Assembly (NCBI GenBank): GCA_046329515.1
Contig: JAXLUM010000003.1
Coordinates: forward strand, 186,001 to 250,000
Direction of reading: 5' to 3'
DNA: 64,000 nt
DNA from: Bog-950 sp046329515
GTDB taxonomy: Bacteria; Bacteroidota; Bacteroidia; Chitinophagales; LD1
The translations under genes and the position numbers were made by a program. Shown here piece after piece: positions 31,521-40,168 of this stretch (position 1 is the stretch's first letter; each line of letters begins with the position of its first letter). The notes beneath the pieces were generated by a model. The model saw only the letters and a program-made list of their open reading frames with translations. It was not told the DNA's origin and searched no databases.

Positions 31521-32636
31521 ATGGTAGGAGATTCGCAAGACGATGATTTTTTGAATGACCCTAACGACGGTTTTTTCAAAACCTTTTACAAGGCCCTATT
31601 CAGCAATAGTGTATTACAGGTAGTTACCTGGTTAGTAGTTATAAATACGGTAATATTTATTGCTATGGCCATTAATGGCGCTGGCGTTTTTGAACCCGAT
31701 ACGGTTGTGGTTATAAAGTGGGGCGCTGCTTCAAAACAATTGGTAATGGCCGGCGAATACTGGCGTTTGTTTACTGCTTGCTTTCTGCACTTTGGTGTGG
31801 TGCACCTTCTTGCCAACATGATTGGCCTTTTTTACGCCAGTATATTTTTAGTTTCTCTTCAAAACAGAATGCAGTTTTTAATTGGCTACCTGGCAAGCGG
31901 CATTTTCAGTTTTGCGGTTAGCATGTGGTGGCATAATGAAACTGTAAGCGCAGGCGCTTCAGGCGCCATATTCGGTTGTTACGGCATGTTGCTGGGCCTG
32001 GCCTTTACACCTTTATTTAATAAGGAGGACCGCTTAACGGTTTTTGCTTACCTGGGTATTTATGCCGGCTTCAACCTGTTATATGGTATAAAAGATGGAG
32101 TAGATAATGCGGCGCATATTGGCGGGCTTATAGCAGGTACTATTATAGGATTGATTTACTACTACCCCATTAAATTCCCGCAAAAAACAACCACTGCAAT
32201 TTTTGCTCACCTCGCCGTTTTGCTTTTAGCAATAGGCGGCAGTTATGCGGTTATTAAAAATACGTACTACTACGGTACTGAATTCTACCGTTTAGATAAA
32301 CAATACACCCTGTTGGAGAATAAAGGCCTGGAGTATTATAAAACACCCGATACCAGCTACGAGAACAAATTGCGTTTGGTAGGTGAAAGTGTAACCGCTT
32401 TTGATAGTGCGCTGCAAGTGGCTAATTCCATGGTGCGCGTAAAAGATAAGCCTGACTACGATGAGGAATATGCCAACCGCCTGGTGCTTTATTCGCAATA
32501 CCGCTTAACTGAATTTCAATTATTGCAGGATGAATTCAGAACAAACACTGATGAGTGGTACGACTCCATCTCTACGGTGCAAATAAAAATTGATAGCCTG
32601 CTCAAGCGTTTCGCAGGTACGGAGGGACAGAATTAA
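31521..32636 (+). CDS. Rhomboid intramembrane serine protease with C-terminal extension
   Basis: This 371-residue protein has a six-helix rhomboid core (about 35-240). The catalytic dyad is intact: Ser147 in SAGASGAIFG and His199 in DNAAHIGGLIAG. The L1 loop 'WRLFTACFLHFGVVHLLANM' is typical. A charged C-terminal region of about 130 residues (250-371) follows the last helix and is rich in Tyr, Lys and Glu, probably helical and extracytoplasmic or cytoplasmic depending on the topology. Such extensions usually add regulation or substrate binding. It is probably cotranscribed with hutI; its end overlaps the convergent TonB-receptor gene by 4 bases. Confidence 0.9.
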   Translation: MVGDSQDDDFLNDPNDGFFKTFYKALFSNSVLQVVTWLVVINTVIFIAMAINGAGVFEPDTVVVIKWGAASKQLVMAGEYWRLFTACFLHFGVVHLLANMIGLFYASIFLVSLQNRMQFLIGYLASGIFSFAVSMWWHNETVSAGASGAIFGCYGMLLGLAFTPLFNKEDRLTVFAYLGIYAGFNLLYGIKDGVDNAAHIGGLIAGTIIGLIYYYPIKFPQKTTTAIFAHLAVLLLAIGGSYAVIKNTYYYGTEFYRLDKQYTLLENKGLEYYKTPDTSYENKLRLVGESVTAFDSALQVANSMVRVKDKPDYDEEYANRLVLYSQYRLTEFQLLQDEFRTNTDEWYDSISTVQIKIDSLLKRFAGTEGQN

Positions 32637-34897
32637 TCGTTGCTCTTTCCTCTTACTTTGTCTATACCGCCTTTCTCGTCCTTATTTTTCTTTGAAAACA
32701 TACCAAGGCGCAGCTTTATGCCCGCATTAAACAAACGTCCTTCCAAAGGCGCGTAAACTTCTGAAAACCTTGGGTGCGAAAGCGTAGGGAAGGGATGAAC
32801 AATTGGCCCGAAAGAAGTTTGCCTTATGTCAAACACATTCTCAAGGTTGGCAAACACCACCAGGTATTTCATGGCGTATTGTGTTACTATGCCAAACTCC
32901 CATATGCCTTTGCCAACAGCGCCCGTGCTTAACTTAACGGGGCTGTAGTAGTAGCAATCAATGCCTACAGCAAAGTTCTTTATCTCGTAACCTGCCAATA
33001 TGGAAACAATGTGCTTTGATGTAAGCGGGGCAATGCTCTTTACGTCATTCAGCTTAAAGTTGTTATCCGTTAAGGTATACACCACGTTCAATCCAATACC
33101 GCGATAGTACATTTTAATACTGGTTTCCACACCGCGGCTTTCCTGGTAACCTGTTCCGTTACTGTAATAAAGCTCGGTACAGTCAAGTCCGTTGCAACCT
33201 TCAACAGCCGTAGTACGCGCAACCAGCGGCCTGAAAATATGCGTCAGAAAATACATTTGGTTTAGCGTAATGCTCAACCCGTTGTAATTGGGCAGCTTCA
33301 CCATCAGGTCTACCGTACCGCCAAGACTTATCTCCGGCTTCACACTATCGCCAATGGGGTAAACATTAATAAAGCGCGCTTCTTCACTTTCATCCTGAAA
33401 TACATTGGGCAACTTATAGCCCATGCCCATATTAACGCGCGTTACAAATATGTCGTTCCATTTTTGGCGCCAGGCTAAATGGGGTAGTGCATATATTTTA
33501 TAAATGTTGTTGTAGTCAAGGCGCAGGCCACCTTCAAGCGTAGCCTTGTTTAGGATATAACTGTATTGGGCAAAGAAGCCGCCTGTGTAATAGCTGTAAT
33601 TTCTTTTATGCGTGGCTGAATCCGTGCCCTCGGTAAACATATCGGTGCGGAAATCCAGCCCTACAACCAAATCGTGATTCTTGCGCGTGAAATGGTAGTT
33701 TATTTCTGATGCTGAACCTATTTGCCTACCCTTGAAAAGGTAGAACGGTATGGTCAGTTGCCGGTTAAAATAATTAAAGGCATTCTTAACAGTTAATTTT
33801 CCACTCGCGCCAAAATCGTATTGAAACTTAAAGTTGGTAGCCAGGTGGTCCGATAAGTTTTTCTCAAAGTAGTTGTACACCGAATCCGTTTTACCCTGTA
33901 TGTAGGGTATAGCGCCGCCTAAACGGTTTTCGTGCGTATAGCTTGCACCTATATTAAGCTTGGCCTTTTTACTCAAATCAAAATACAATTGCGGGGCTAC
34001 TGAATAGCGCTGCAGCTTTGGCGTTTCACTAAATTTATCGCCATCCCAATCTTTCTCTTTTTGCCAGCGGTACATGCCTAACAAGGAAAAAGCAAACCAG
34101 TTAAATTTCTGGCTGCAGTAAGTGCCCACGTCCACCGCTTTGGAACTCTCTGCATTCACCATTAAATCGTAAACCGGTTTTTCAGTGGGTTCTTTCGTTA
34201 TCAGGTTTATTACGCCTGCAATAGCGTCGCCCCCATATAGGGTTGAAGAAGGCCCTTTAATTATTTCCACCTGTTTTAAATCCAGGGGCGGTATTTGCGT
34301 AATACCAATTACGTTGGCAAACCCACCGAATAAAGGGAAGCCATCCTTCAGTACCTGTACATAACGGCTTTTCATTCCCTGCAATCTTATACTCATCGTT
34401 CCGCCCGTTGCGGATGTGCGCTGTACCTGCACGCCCGGCTGCTCGCGCAACACATGCGATACATCTGAAGGTTTATCGTTGGAACGTTCTTCTACTTCAG
34501 CCTGGCTAATAGTTTCTACGCGCATAGGCACATCTTCCTGCCGCTTATCGTTACGGGTACTTACAACCACTACTTCTTCCAATTCTTCATCCTGTGCCTG
34601 TAGCTTTACCGTTAAAGGCAATTGGCCTGTATAAGGGAAGCTGACCTTTACTTTTTTACGGAAGTAGCCAACATAAGAAACTATGATAGCCTGTGTGCTA
34701 TCGGGCAAGTTGGTCAACTCGGCAAAGCCGGTTGAATCGGTAAAGGCTGTTTTATCTGTGCCTTCGGCAATAATGGTAACGCCGTCCAGCGGCTCACCAT
34801 CTTCGTCATTTTTTACAATAACCGAAAACGTGTTTTGTGCAGTAAGCGCAGGGCTACACAGCAGCAGAAAAAATAATATGGCTAAAGCGGGCTTCAA
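32633..34897 (-). CDS. TonB-dependent outer membrane receptor
   Basis: This encodes about 754 residues of an outer-membrane beta-barrel receptor. A signal peptide (KPALAILFFLLLCSPALTAQ) is followed by a carboxypeptidase-like regulatory domain ('TFSVIVKNDEDGEPLDGVTI'), a TonB plug with 'EEVVVVSTRNDKRQEDVPMRVE' and 'EQPGVQVQR...GMKSRYVQVLKDGFPLFGG', and the C-terminal barrel ending 'LRLGMF' plus a short charged tail. I set the start at a TTG (34897) directly before the signal peptide, because no ATG lies close by and the longer frame (to 35044) reaches into the next gene. Its ligand is not predictable; iron siderophore, cobalamin or copper are possible. Confidence 0.88.
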   Translation of the reverse strand: MKPALAILFFLLLCSPALTAQNTFSVIVKNDEDGEPLDGVTIIAEGTDKTAFTDSTGFAELTNLPDSTQAIIVSYVGYFRKKVKVSFPYTGQLPLTVKLQAQDEELEEVVVVSTRNDKRQEDVPMRVETISQAEVEERSNDKPSDVSHVLREQPGVQVQRTSATGGTMSIRLQGMKSRYVQVLKDGFPLFGGFANVIGITQIPPLDLKQVEIIKGPSSTLYGGDAIAGVINLITKEPTEKPVYDLMVNAESSKAVDVGTYCSQKFNWFAFSLLGMYRWQKEKDWDGDKFSETPKLQRYSVAPQLYFDLSKKAKLNIGASYTHENRLGGAIPYIQGKTDSVYNYFEKNLSDHLATNFKFQYDFGASGKLTVKNAFNYFNRQLTIPFYLFKGRQIGSASEINYHFTRKNHDLVVGLDFRTDMFTEGTDSATHKRNYSYYTGGFFAQYSYILNKATLEGGLRLDYNNIYKIYALPHLAWRQKWNDIFVTRVNMGMGYKLPNVFQDESEEARFINVYPIGDSVKPEISLGGTVDLMVKLPNYNGLSITLNQMYFLTHIFRPLVARTTAVEGCNGLDCTELYYSNGTGYQESRGVETSIKMYYRGIGLNVVYTLTDNNFKLNDVKSIAPLTSKHIVSILAGYEIKNFAVGIDCYYYSPVKLSTGAVGKGIWEFGIVTQYAMKYLVVFANLENVFDIRQTSFGPIVHPFPTLSHPRFSEVYAPLEGRLFNAGIKLRLGMFSKKNKDEKGGIDKVRGKSND

Positions 34898-34943
34898 AAA
34901 AATAGGTAACTGAAAATAAAAAATCTGCCCTTCAATCTTGCCA

Positions 34944-35558
34944 CTATATCGGAAACTCGCCTGCGCCTTCGCGCACCAATATGGGCTCGCTGCCGGTATA
35001 ATCAATAATGGTAGAAGGAACATTCCCTCCGGGCCCGCCATCAATTACAATATTTACTGTATGGTCATACTTCTCGTAAATATCCTGCGGGTCGGTTATA
35101 TACTCCAATATAGTGTCCTCATTCTTAATGGAGGCCGATAGAATCGGAGCGCCCAATGCATCAACTATAGTTCGCGCAATCGGGTTATCGGGCACACGTA
35201 TACCAATGGTTTTTTTATTGTAACCGAATATTTTGTTCAGCGTGTGGTTGCCGTTCAAAATAAAGGTATAAGGGCCGGGCAGCAAGCGCTTCATCAATTT
35301 ATACACCGGCGTAGGTACGGTATGGGTAAAGTCACTTATGTGGCTAAGGTCGTAACATACTATTGAGAAATTGGCCTTGTTGGGCTTTATACCTTTCAGC
35401 TTGCAAACCTTCTCATAGGCTTCAGGGTGTGTTAAATCACATCCCAGGGTATATACCGTATCAGTAGGGTAAATAATTATGCCGCCGTTTTTAAGGCAGT
35501 TAACAATCTGCACTATAATGCGGTCGTCAATGTTATAAGGGTTTACTCGCAGCAGCAC
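34944..35558 (-). CDS. Sua5/YciO/YrdC-family protein
   Basis: This is a 204-residue YrdC-fold protein, the class that makes threonylcarbamoyl-AMP for the t6A modification of ANN-decoding tRNAs. The fold start is seen in 'GIIIYPTDTVYTLGCDL', and 'LPGPYTFIL' and 'IGIRVPDNPIA' are characteristic. It may be YciO-like rather than the true TsaC/Sua5 enzyme; distinguishing them needs an alignment of the KxR and SxN motifs. It overlaps the thioesterase gene upstream by 26 bases, so the two are translationally coupled. Confidence 0.9.
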   Translation of the reverse strand: MLLRVNPYNIDDRIIVQIVNCLKNGGIIIYPTDTVYTLGCDLTHPEAYEKVCKLKGIKPNKANFSIVCYDLSHISDFTHTVPTPVYKLMKRLLPGPYTFILNGNHTLNKIFGYNKKTIGIRVPDNPIARTIVDALGAPILSASIKNEDTILEYITDPQDIYEKYDHTVNIVIDGGPGGNVPSTIIDYTGSEPILVREGAGEFPI

Positions 35559-36000
35559 CGTTCTCAGGTTTTATAACTTCAAAATTCATGATTTTCTCCC
35601 GTAAATAATCGGGCATTACCACGGTTTTATTGGTTTTATAATCAAACATTACCATCGTAGTATAACCGGTAGTGGTTAGCTCCTCTTTACCGTCTACAAT
35701 ACTGGTTATCATGTATTGTAAATCGAAGCTTTTTGTGCCCAGTTTTTTAGTGCGCACATATATAAACGTAGGATTAGGAAAAACTACCGGGCGCAGGTAA
35801 TCTACATGGGCGTTGGCCAAAATGGCGCCGTCCATCTTCCAGTCCCACTGGCAGCTTTCATGAAAGTAATATACCCTTGCCTGCTCAAAGTAGGTTAAGT
35901 ATACAGCGTTGTTTACGTGGCGCATTTCGTCCATATCGCTCCAGCGTATATCTACCTCTTTCTTAAAGCGAAAGTTCTTTTTCAATTCTTCTAAGTCCAT
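35533..36000 (-). CDS. Acyl-CoA thioesterase, 4HBT hotdog family
   Basis: This 155-residue hotdog-fold protein resembles YbgC/FadM-type thioesterases. The active-site motif is 'RWSDMDEMRHVNNAVYLTYFEQAR' (about 20-43), with Asp23 and Asn32/33 in the region that positions the thioester. Such enzymes hydrolyse short acyl-CoAs or hydroxybenzoyl-CoA. The gene precedes the Sua5-like gene by an overlap of 26 bases. Substrate not determined. Confidence 0.9.
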   Translation of the reverse strand: MDLEELKKNFRFKKEVDIRWSDMDEMRHVNNAVYLTYFEQARVYYFHESCQWDWKMDGAILANAHVDYLRPVVFPNPTFIYVRTKKLGTKSFDLQYMITSIVDGKEELTTTGYTTMVMFDYKTNKTVVMPDYLREKIMNFEVIKPENGAAASKPL

Positions 36001-36128
36001 AATTCCATTTTAAGCGGGCGAAAATAATTGGAAAATCAATTCACAAAAAACCGCATGAGCAGCCTCATATTCCCTGTAAACGCTATAATTGTGCCATTCG
36101 TTTATCTTCGCCTCAAAATCCATAAAAA

Positions 36129-36677
36129 ATGATTGCACTCCCACTATCTATTTTGGCCCTTGCAGCCGGTGTTTTTTTACTAATTACCGTAAAGCGCGAG
36201 TTCCTTGGTAAAGTATTCGAAATTTTGGCCTGGCTGGTTATCGTTTTGGCCTTGGTTTCCATAGGTTTTCAGGGCTTTAAGGCATTTAGCTGCCACGGGC
36301 ACTGCCAGGATGGACAATGTAAGGTAGAGGAGAAGCAGATTATAATTAAAGATGGCGAAGGTAATGGCGGCCATTGCCAAATGGGCGATATGGGTATGGA
36401 CGGCAAAGGCATGAGCTGCTGCAAAATGGAAGGCGATAGCGTGGTAATGGACCCTGCCAGCTGCGAAAAAATGATGGGCAAAGAAGCCTGTGAAAAAATG
36501 ATGAAAGAGCGCGGCCGTTGTATACTTAGCAAGGACGAGTGCGCTAAAGCCTGTGGCGGTAAAGAAAACTGCTGTGCTGCCGGCGGTGGTGGCCACGAAG
36601 GTTGCCCTATGATGATGGGTGGAGACAAAAAGGACTGCAGCGGCGATAAGAAAGCCTGCTGCAAAAAGGACATGTAA
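36129..36677 (+). CDS. Cys/Met/His-rich membrane-anchored putative metal-binding protein
   Basis: This 182-residue protein has two hydrophobic helices (about 3-20 and 29-49) and then a soluble tail unusually rich in Cys (17 after the helices), Met, His, Gly and Lys. Motifs include CHGHCQDGQC (55-64), SCCKM, CEKMMGKEACEKMMKE and CPMMMGG. Clustered Cys-His and Met-rich motifs of this kind bind Cu(I), Ag or Hg in metal-handling proteins. No family is known to me. The following gene begins 8 bases later. A copper or mercury buffer or chaperone is an inference from composition only. Confidence 0.75.
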   Translation: MIALPLSILALAAGVFLLITVKREFLGKVFEILAWLVIVLALVSIGFQGFKAFSCHGHCQDGQCKVEEKQIIIKDGEGNGGHCQMGDMGMDGKGMSCCKMEGDSVVMDPASCEKMMGKEACEKMMKERGRCILSKDECAKACGGKENCCAAGGGGHEGCPMMMGGDKKDCSGDKKACCKKDM

Positions 36678-36684
36678 TATAGCG

Positions 36685-37323
36685 ATGACTGATTTTTCGA
36701 TTTACTTAAAACCCACCGCGTTTATTGACTCAGATAATCCGGTGGTTACTGAATACGCATTTAAAAAAACGGACAAGGCCAAAAGCGATACGCAAAAAGC
36801 GGTTGACCTGTATTATGCCGTGCGTGATGATATTCTCTATGACCCCTACCATTTGGTATTAGACCCCAAAGAGATTTCCGCCTCATTAACCCTAAAGCGG
36901 GGGCGTGGGTATTGCGTAGAGAAATCGTTGCTGCTGGCCGCTGTAGGCCGGGCACATGGCATTCCGTCGCGCCTTGGCTTCAGCATTGTGCGCAATCACC
37001 TTTCCACCCAAAAGTTTATTGAGCGGCTGCGCTCCGATAAATTCGTTTTTCATGGCTATAACGAGTTTTGGCTGGAAGGCAAATGGGTAAAGTGTACCCC
37101 TGCTTTTAATAAAACCCTTTGCGAAAAATTTGGCGTGCTGCCATTGGAGTTTAACGGCCGGCATGATTCTATTTTTCATGAATTTGCCGGGGGCCATAAA
37201 TACATGGAATACCTGCACGAATACGGCCAGTTTGATGACCTGCCTTATGAGCTTTTTGTGCAGGAACTGAAAGTGCACTATCCTCACCTTTTTGAAAACG
37301 GAAATGAACTGCTGTTGAAATAG
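36685..37323 (+). CDS. Transglutaminase-like protease-fold protein
   Basis: This encodes about 212 residues of a transglutaminase-core protein. The catalytic Cys is in 'RGRGYCVEKSLLLAAVGRAHGIPSRLGF' and the catalytic His in 'FHGYNEFWLEGKWVKCTPAFN'. The usual third residue (Asp in WVxVDPT) corresponds to Thr/Pro here (KCTPAFN), a variant I remember in several bacterial members of this subfamily. The start was set at MTDFSIYLK; a longer frame overlapping the Cys-rich gene is unlikely. It follows that gene by 7 bases and is probably cotranscribed with it. It may cross-link or cleave peptide bonds. Confidence 0.82.
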   Translation: MTDFSIYLKPTAFIDSDNPVVTEYAFKKTDKAKSDTQKAVDLYYAVRDDILYDPYHLVLDPKEISASLTLKRGRGYCVEKSLLLAAVGRAHGIPSRLGFSIVRNHLSTQKFIERLRSDKFVFHGYNEFWLEGKWVKCTPAFNKTLCEKFGVLPLEFNGRHDSIFHEFAGGHKYMEYLHEYGQFDDLPYELFVQELKVHYPHLFENGNELLLK

Positions 37324-37411
37324 GCAGCAACCGAAAATCAACCTGTTAAGATTTAGCCGTTTTTAGTGGATTATTTTCTGAAAAATGGGGACTAAAGTTT
37401 TACCTGTGTGT

Positions 37412-37419
37412 TATTTTTG
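37412..37419 (+). promoter_or_regulatory. -7 promoter element for aspartate aminotransferase gene
   Basis: TATTTTTG fits TAnnTTTG exactly, 42 bases before the ATG at 37462. A -33 TTTG was not found at the expected distance. Confidence 0.45.
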
Positions 37420-37461
37420 CGCGGGCCGCGCTGGTACGCGGTTTTTAACCCAAAAACAAAC

Positions 37462-38673
37462 ATGACACAGGCAATGGCAAACTACCTTTCGGAGAGAATT
37501 AACAACATGCAGGAAAGCGCCACCATTAAAATGGCGAAAATGAGCCGCGAGCTTAAGGCGCAGGGCTTTGATGTAATTGATTTAAGCCTGGGCGAACCTG
37601 ATTTTGATACTCCGCAACACATTAAGGATGCCGCCAAAAAAGCCATTGACGAAGGCTATACCAAATACACCCCGGTACCCGGTTACCCTGAGTTGCGTAA
37701 GGCTATAGTGCAAAAGTTTAAGCGCGATAATAACCTTGATTACACCATTGACCAGATTGTGGTTTCAACCGGTGCCAAGCAAAGTATTGCCAATGTGGTG
37801 CTAAGCCTCATTAACCCCGGCGATGAAGTATTGCTGCCCGCTCCTTATTGGGTTAGCTACGCAGCTATTGTGGAACTGGCAGAAGGAACGTATGTTGAAA
37901 TTCCTACAACTATTGAGTCGAACTTTAAGGTTACGGCTGAACAGCTGGAAAAGCACATTACGCCTAAAACGCGCATGATTATTTTCTCATCGCCTTGTAA
38001 CCCTACCGGTTCTGTTTACACCCGCCAGGAGTTGGAAGCTATTGCAGGTGTATTGAAAAGAAACCCTTCGGTGTTTGTGTTGTGCGATGAGATTTATGAA
38101 TACATCAACTTTACCGGGCAAAAGCATACCAGCCTTGCCGAGTTCAGCGATATAAAGGAACAGGTGATTACCGTTAATGGTTTCAGTAAAGGCTATGCTA
38201 TGACCGGCTGGCGACTGGGTTACATAGGTGCGCCGATATGGATTGCCAAAGCCTGCGATAAAATGCAGGGCCAGTTTACTTCAGGCACTTGTTCTATTGC
38301 CCAAAAGGCCGGTGAAGCTGCCCTGTTAAGCAGCAATGAACCTTCACTGAAAATGGTGGAGGAGTTCCATAAGCGCCGAGATTTGGTTTACGGATTGCTA
38401 AAGGAAATACCCGGCTTAAAGGTAAATCTGCCTGATGGCGCTTTCTACTTCTTTTTTGATGTTAGTGCTTACTTCGGTAAAAGCGTAAACGGCCAAACGA
38501 TGAATACGCCTGAGGATATCTCCTTGTACCTGCTTAGCCAGGCTAATGTTGGTGTAGTAAGTGGTGAAGCTTTTGGCGATAAGCATTGCCTGCGTATCAG
38601 CTATGCTACAAGCGAAGCTAAACTACGCGAAGCTTGCAAACGAATGAAAGAGGCTTTTGCCATGCTGAGTTAA
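37462..38673 (+). CDS. aspC: Aspartate aminotransferase (class I/II, PLP-dependent)
   Basis: This 403-residue class I aminotransferase transfers amino groups between aspartate or a related amino acid and 2-oxoglutarate. The PLP lysine is Lys243 in NGFSKGYAMTGWRLGY. The cofactor Asp/Tyr pair (FVLCDEIYEY), the glycine-rich 'STGAKQSIANV', and the substrate-carboxylate Arg near the C-terminus (CLRISYATSE) are present. The start was placed at MTQAMANYLSERINN, 42 bases after the -7 motif; the upstream in-frame part is intergenic. It precedes the heptose kinase gene by 56 AT-rich bases. Confidence 0.92.
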   Translation: MTQAMANYLSERINNMQESATIKMAKMSRELKAQGFDVIDLSLGEPDFDTPQHIKDAAKKAIDEGYTKYTPVPGYPELRKAIVQKFKRDNNLDYTIDQIVVSTGAKQSIANVVLSLINPGDEVLLPAPYWVSYAAIVELAEGTYVEIPTTIESNFKVTAEQLEKHITPKTRMIIFSSPCNPTGSVYTRQELEAIAGVLKRNPSVFVLCDEIYEYINFTGQKHTSLAEFSDIKEQVITVNGFSKGYAMTGWRLGYIGAPIWIAKACDKMQGQFTSGTCSIAQKAGEAALLSSNEPSLKMVEEFHKRRDLVYGLLKEIPGLKVNLPDGAFYFFFDVSAYFGKSVNGQTMNTPEDISLYLLSQANVGVVSGEAFGDKHCLRISYATSEAKLREACKRMKEAFAMLS

Positions 38674-38675
38674 TC

Positions 38676-38729
38676 CTCACCTTATCAAATTCTCGAATTA
38701 TCAAATTATCTAATTTTCAAATTCAAAGC
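38676..38729. repeat. AT-rich tandem spacer before heptose kinase gene
   Basis: The 54-base spacer consists largely of variants of (T/C)TCAAATT and CGAATTAT, for example TCAAATTCTCGAATTATCAA. It resembles the TCGAATTT-type tract at 53022-53158. The function is unknown. Confidence 0.4.
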
Positions 38730-39686
38730 ATGGCGCAAAAACTGAACTTCTCCAACCTTAATGTTTTAGTGGTTGGCGATGTGATGGTGGATTTTTATTT
38801 GTTTGGAGAAGTGAACCGCATTTCCCCTGAAGCCCCCGTTCCTGTAGTGGAAATTCAGAAAAAGGAATCTCGCCCCGGTGGTGCAGCCAATGTGGCCATG
38901 AATTTGCTGGAACTTGGCGCCAAGCCTGTTCTGCTTACTATGGTAGGTAAGGATGTTACAGGCAATTTGTTGGTTAAAATGCTTAGAGATTATGGTGTAC
39001 GCACCAATCACGTATTGCAACACAAAGGCCGCTTAACCGCCTTAAAAACCCGCGTGTTTGATGAGGATAAACAGGTGGTGCGTTTTGATGAAGAGGATAT
39101 TGAAGATGTTGAAACCGCACAGGAAAACCTGTTGATTAAGGAGTTTAAGAAAATACTGGCCAACGAGAAGATAGATGCCATTATTCTACAGGACTATAAT
39201 AAGGGCGTGCTTACTAAATACTTCATTAAGCAAATTTTACTGCTGGCCACTAAAAACAATATTCCGGTTTGTGTTGACCCTAAAGAGCGCAACTTCCTGG
39301 AGTATCAGGCAATAGATTTATTTAAGCCAAACCTTCGCGAATTTTCTGAAGCTATTGGCTACCGTATAAATTCTAAGAGCCTTGATAGCCTTCGTAGCGG
39401 GGCAGAGGAACTGCGCCGTAAGAACCGCTTCAAAAACCTGATGGTTACCCTTGGCGCTAACGGCATTTTCTGTATGACGCGCGATGGACAATCCTTTATT
39501 GTTCCCGCAAAATCTATAAAAGCGGCTGATGTTTCCGGTGCAGGCGATACGGTTATTAGTATTGCCACGCTTGCTTTTATACAGAAATACAGCATGAAGG
39601 AAATTGCGCAATTGGCCAATAAGGGCGCTGCTGCCGTTTGTAAGAAAATAGGCGTAGCTCCAATTACCTTAAAGGAAATGCGCTAA
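38730..39686 (+). CDS. hldA: D-glycero-beta-D-manno-heptose-7-phosphate kinase
   Basis: This is a 318-residue PfkB-family kinase that phosphorylates D-glycero-D-manno-heptose-7-phosphate at C1 for lipopolysaccharide core or surface-glycan heptose. Motifs include 'ISPEAPVPVVEI', 'RPGGAANVAMNLLELGA' and the catalytic 'AADVSGAGDTVIS'. The C-terminal nucleotidyltransferase domain of fused HldE is absent, so an HldC-type partner must be encoded elsewhere. I started the gene at MAQKLNFSNLN; the longer frame would overlap aspC. It is followed after 11 bases by a PPC-domain gene. Confidence 0.92.
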   Translation: MAQKLNFSNLNVLVVGDVMVDFYLFGEVNRISPEAPVPVVEIQKKESRPGGAANVAMNLLELGAKPVLLTMVGKDVTGNLLVKMLRDYGVRTNHVLQHKGRLTALKTRVFDEDKQVVRFDEEDIEDVETAQENLLIKEFKKILANEKIDAIILQDYNKGVLTKYFIKQILLLATKNNIPVCVDPKERNFLEYQAIDLFKPNLREFSEAIGYRINSKSLDSLRSGAEELRRKNRFKNLMVTLGANGIFCMTRDGQSFIVPAKSIKAADVSGAGDTVISIATLAFIQKYSMKEIAQLANKGAAAVCKKIGVAPITLKEMR

Positions 39687-39697
39687 CTTTCCGGGGT

Positions 39698-40102
39698 ATG
39701 CCACATACCTCTTTGCGCACCCATGCTTTTCGTTTACACCCCGGTGATGATTTAAAAATATCATTGCAACAATTTTGTGTTGAAAAACAGATTAAGGCTG
39801 CTTGTATACTAAGTTGTGTAGGCAGTCTGCAACAGGCTAATCTTCGTTTTGCGGATAAAAAAGAAGGACAGCTCATTCAACAAAAGCTGGAGATTGTTTC
39901 TTTGGTAGGCACCTTATCTATACACGGTTTGCATTTGCATATTGCTTTAGCAGATGGTGATGGTAAGATGATAGGCGGACATTTGCTGGATGGTAACTTT
40001 ATTTATACCACTGCGGAGATAGTGATAGGAGAACTGGAAGGTGTGGAGTTTTTGAGGGAGCAGGATACCTCAACCGGCTATAAGGAGTTAGTTATACAAT
40101 GA
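39698..40102 (+). CDS. PPC/DUF296-domain protein
   Basis: This is a 134-residue protein composed of a single PPC (plant and prokaryote conserved, DUF296) domain, with 'FRLHPGDDLKISLQQFC' at 11-27, 'ACILSCVGSLQQANLRF' and 'IHGLHLHIALADGDGKMIGGHL'. In plants the domain is joined to AT-hooks; free bacterial versions are small trimers whose role is not known. It follows the heptose kinase on the same strand by 11 bases, so the two share a transcript. No DNA-binding residues can be deduced. Confidence 0.87.
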   Translation: MPHTSLRTHAFRLHPGDDLKISLQQFCVEKQIKAACILSCVGSLQQANLRFADKKEGQLIQQKLEIVSLVGTLSIHGLHLHIALADGDGKMIGGHLLDGNFIYTTAEIVIGELEGVEFLREQDTSTGYKELVIQ

Positions 40103-40168
40103 TTTTAGCAAAGGAATAAACACCTTGTCATTACTACTAAGGAGGCATCTTGAGGGATTAGCATTGCT

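Noticed and set aside
34898..35044. N-terminal 49-residue extension of the TonB receptor
   Set aside because: It precedes a good signal peptide and overlaps the end of the Sua5-like gene, so it is probably not translated.
36180..36673. Opposite-strand frames inside the Cys-rich gene, rich in His/Ala/Phe or Pro/Ser
   Set aside because: They are complements of Cys/Met/Gly codons; the plus-strand frame has a clear membrane anchor and metal-binding composition.
36685..37323. Loss of the catalytic Asp in the transglutaminase-like protein
   Set aside because: The KxTPAFN variant seems to be a feature of the subfamily, so I treat it as a family trait and not as decay.
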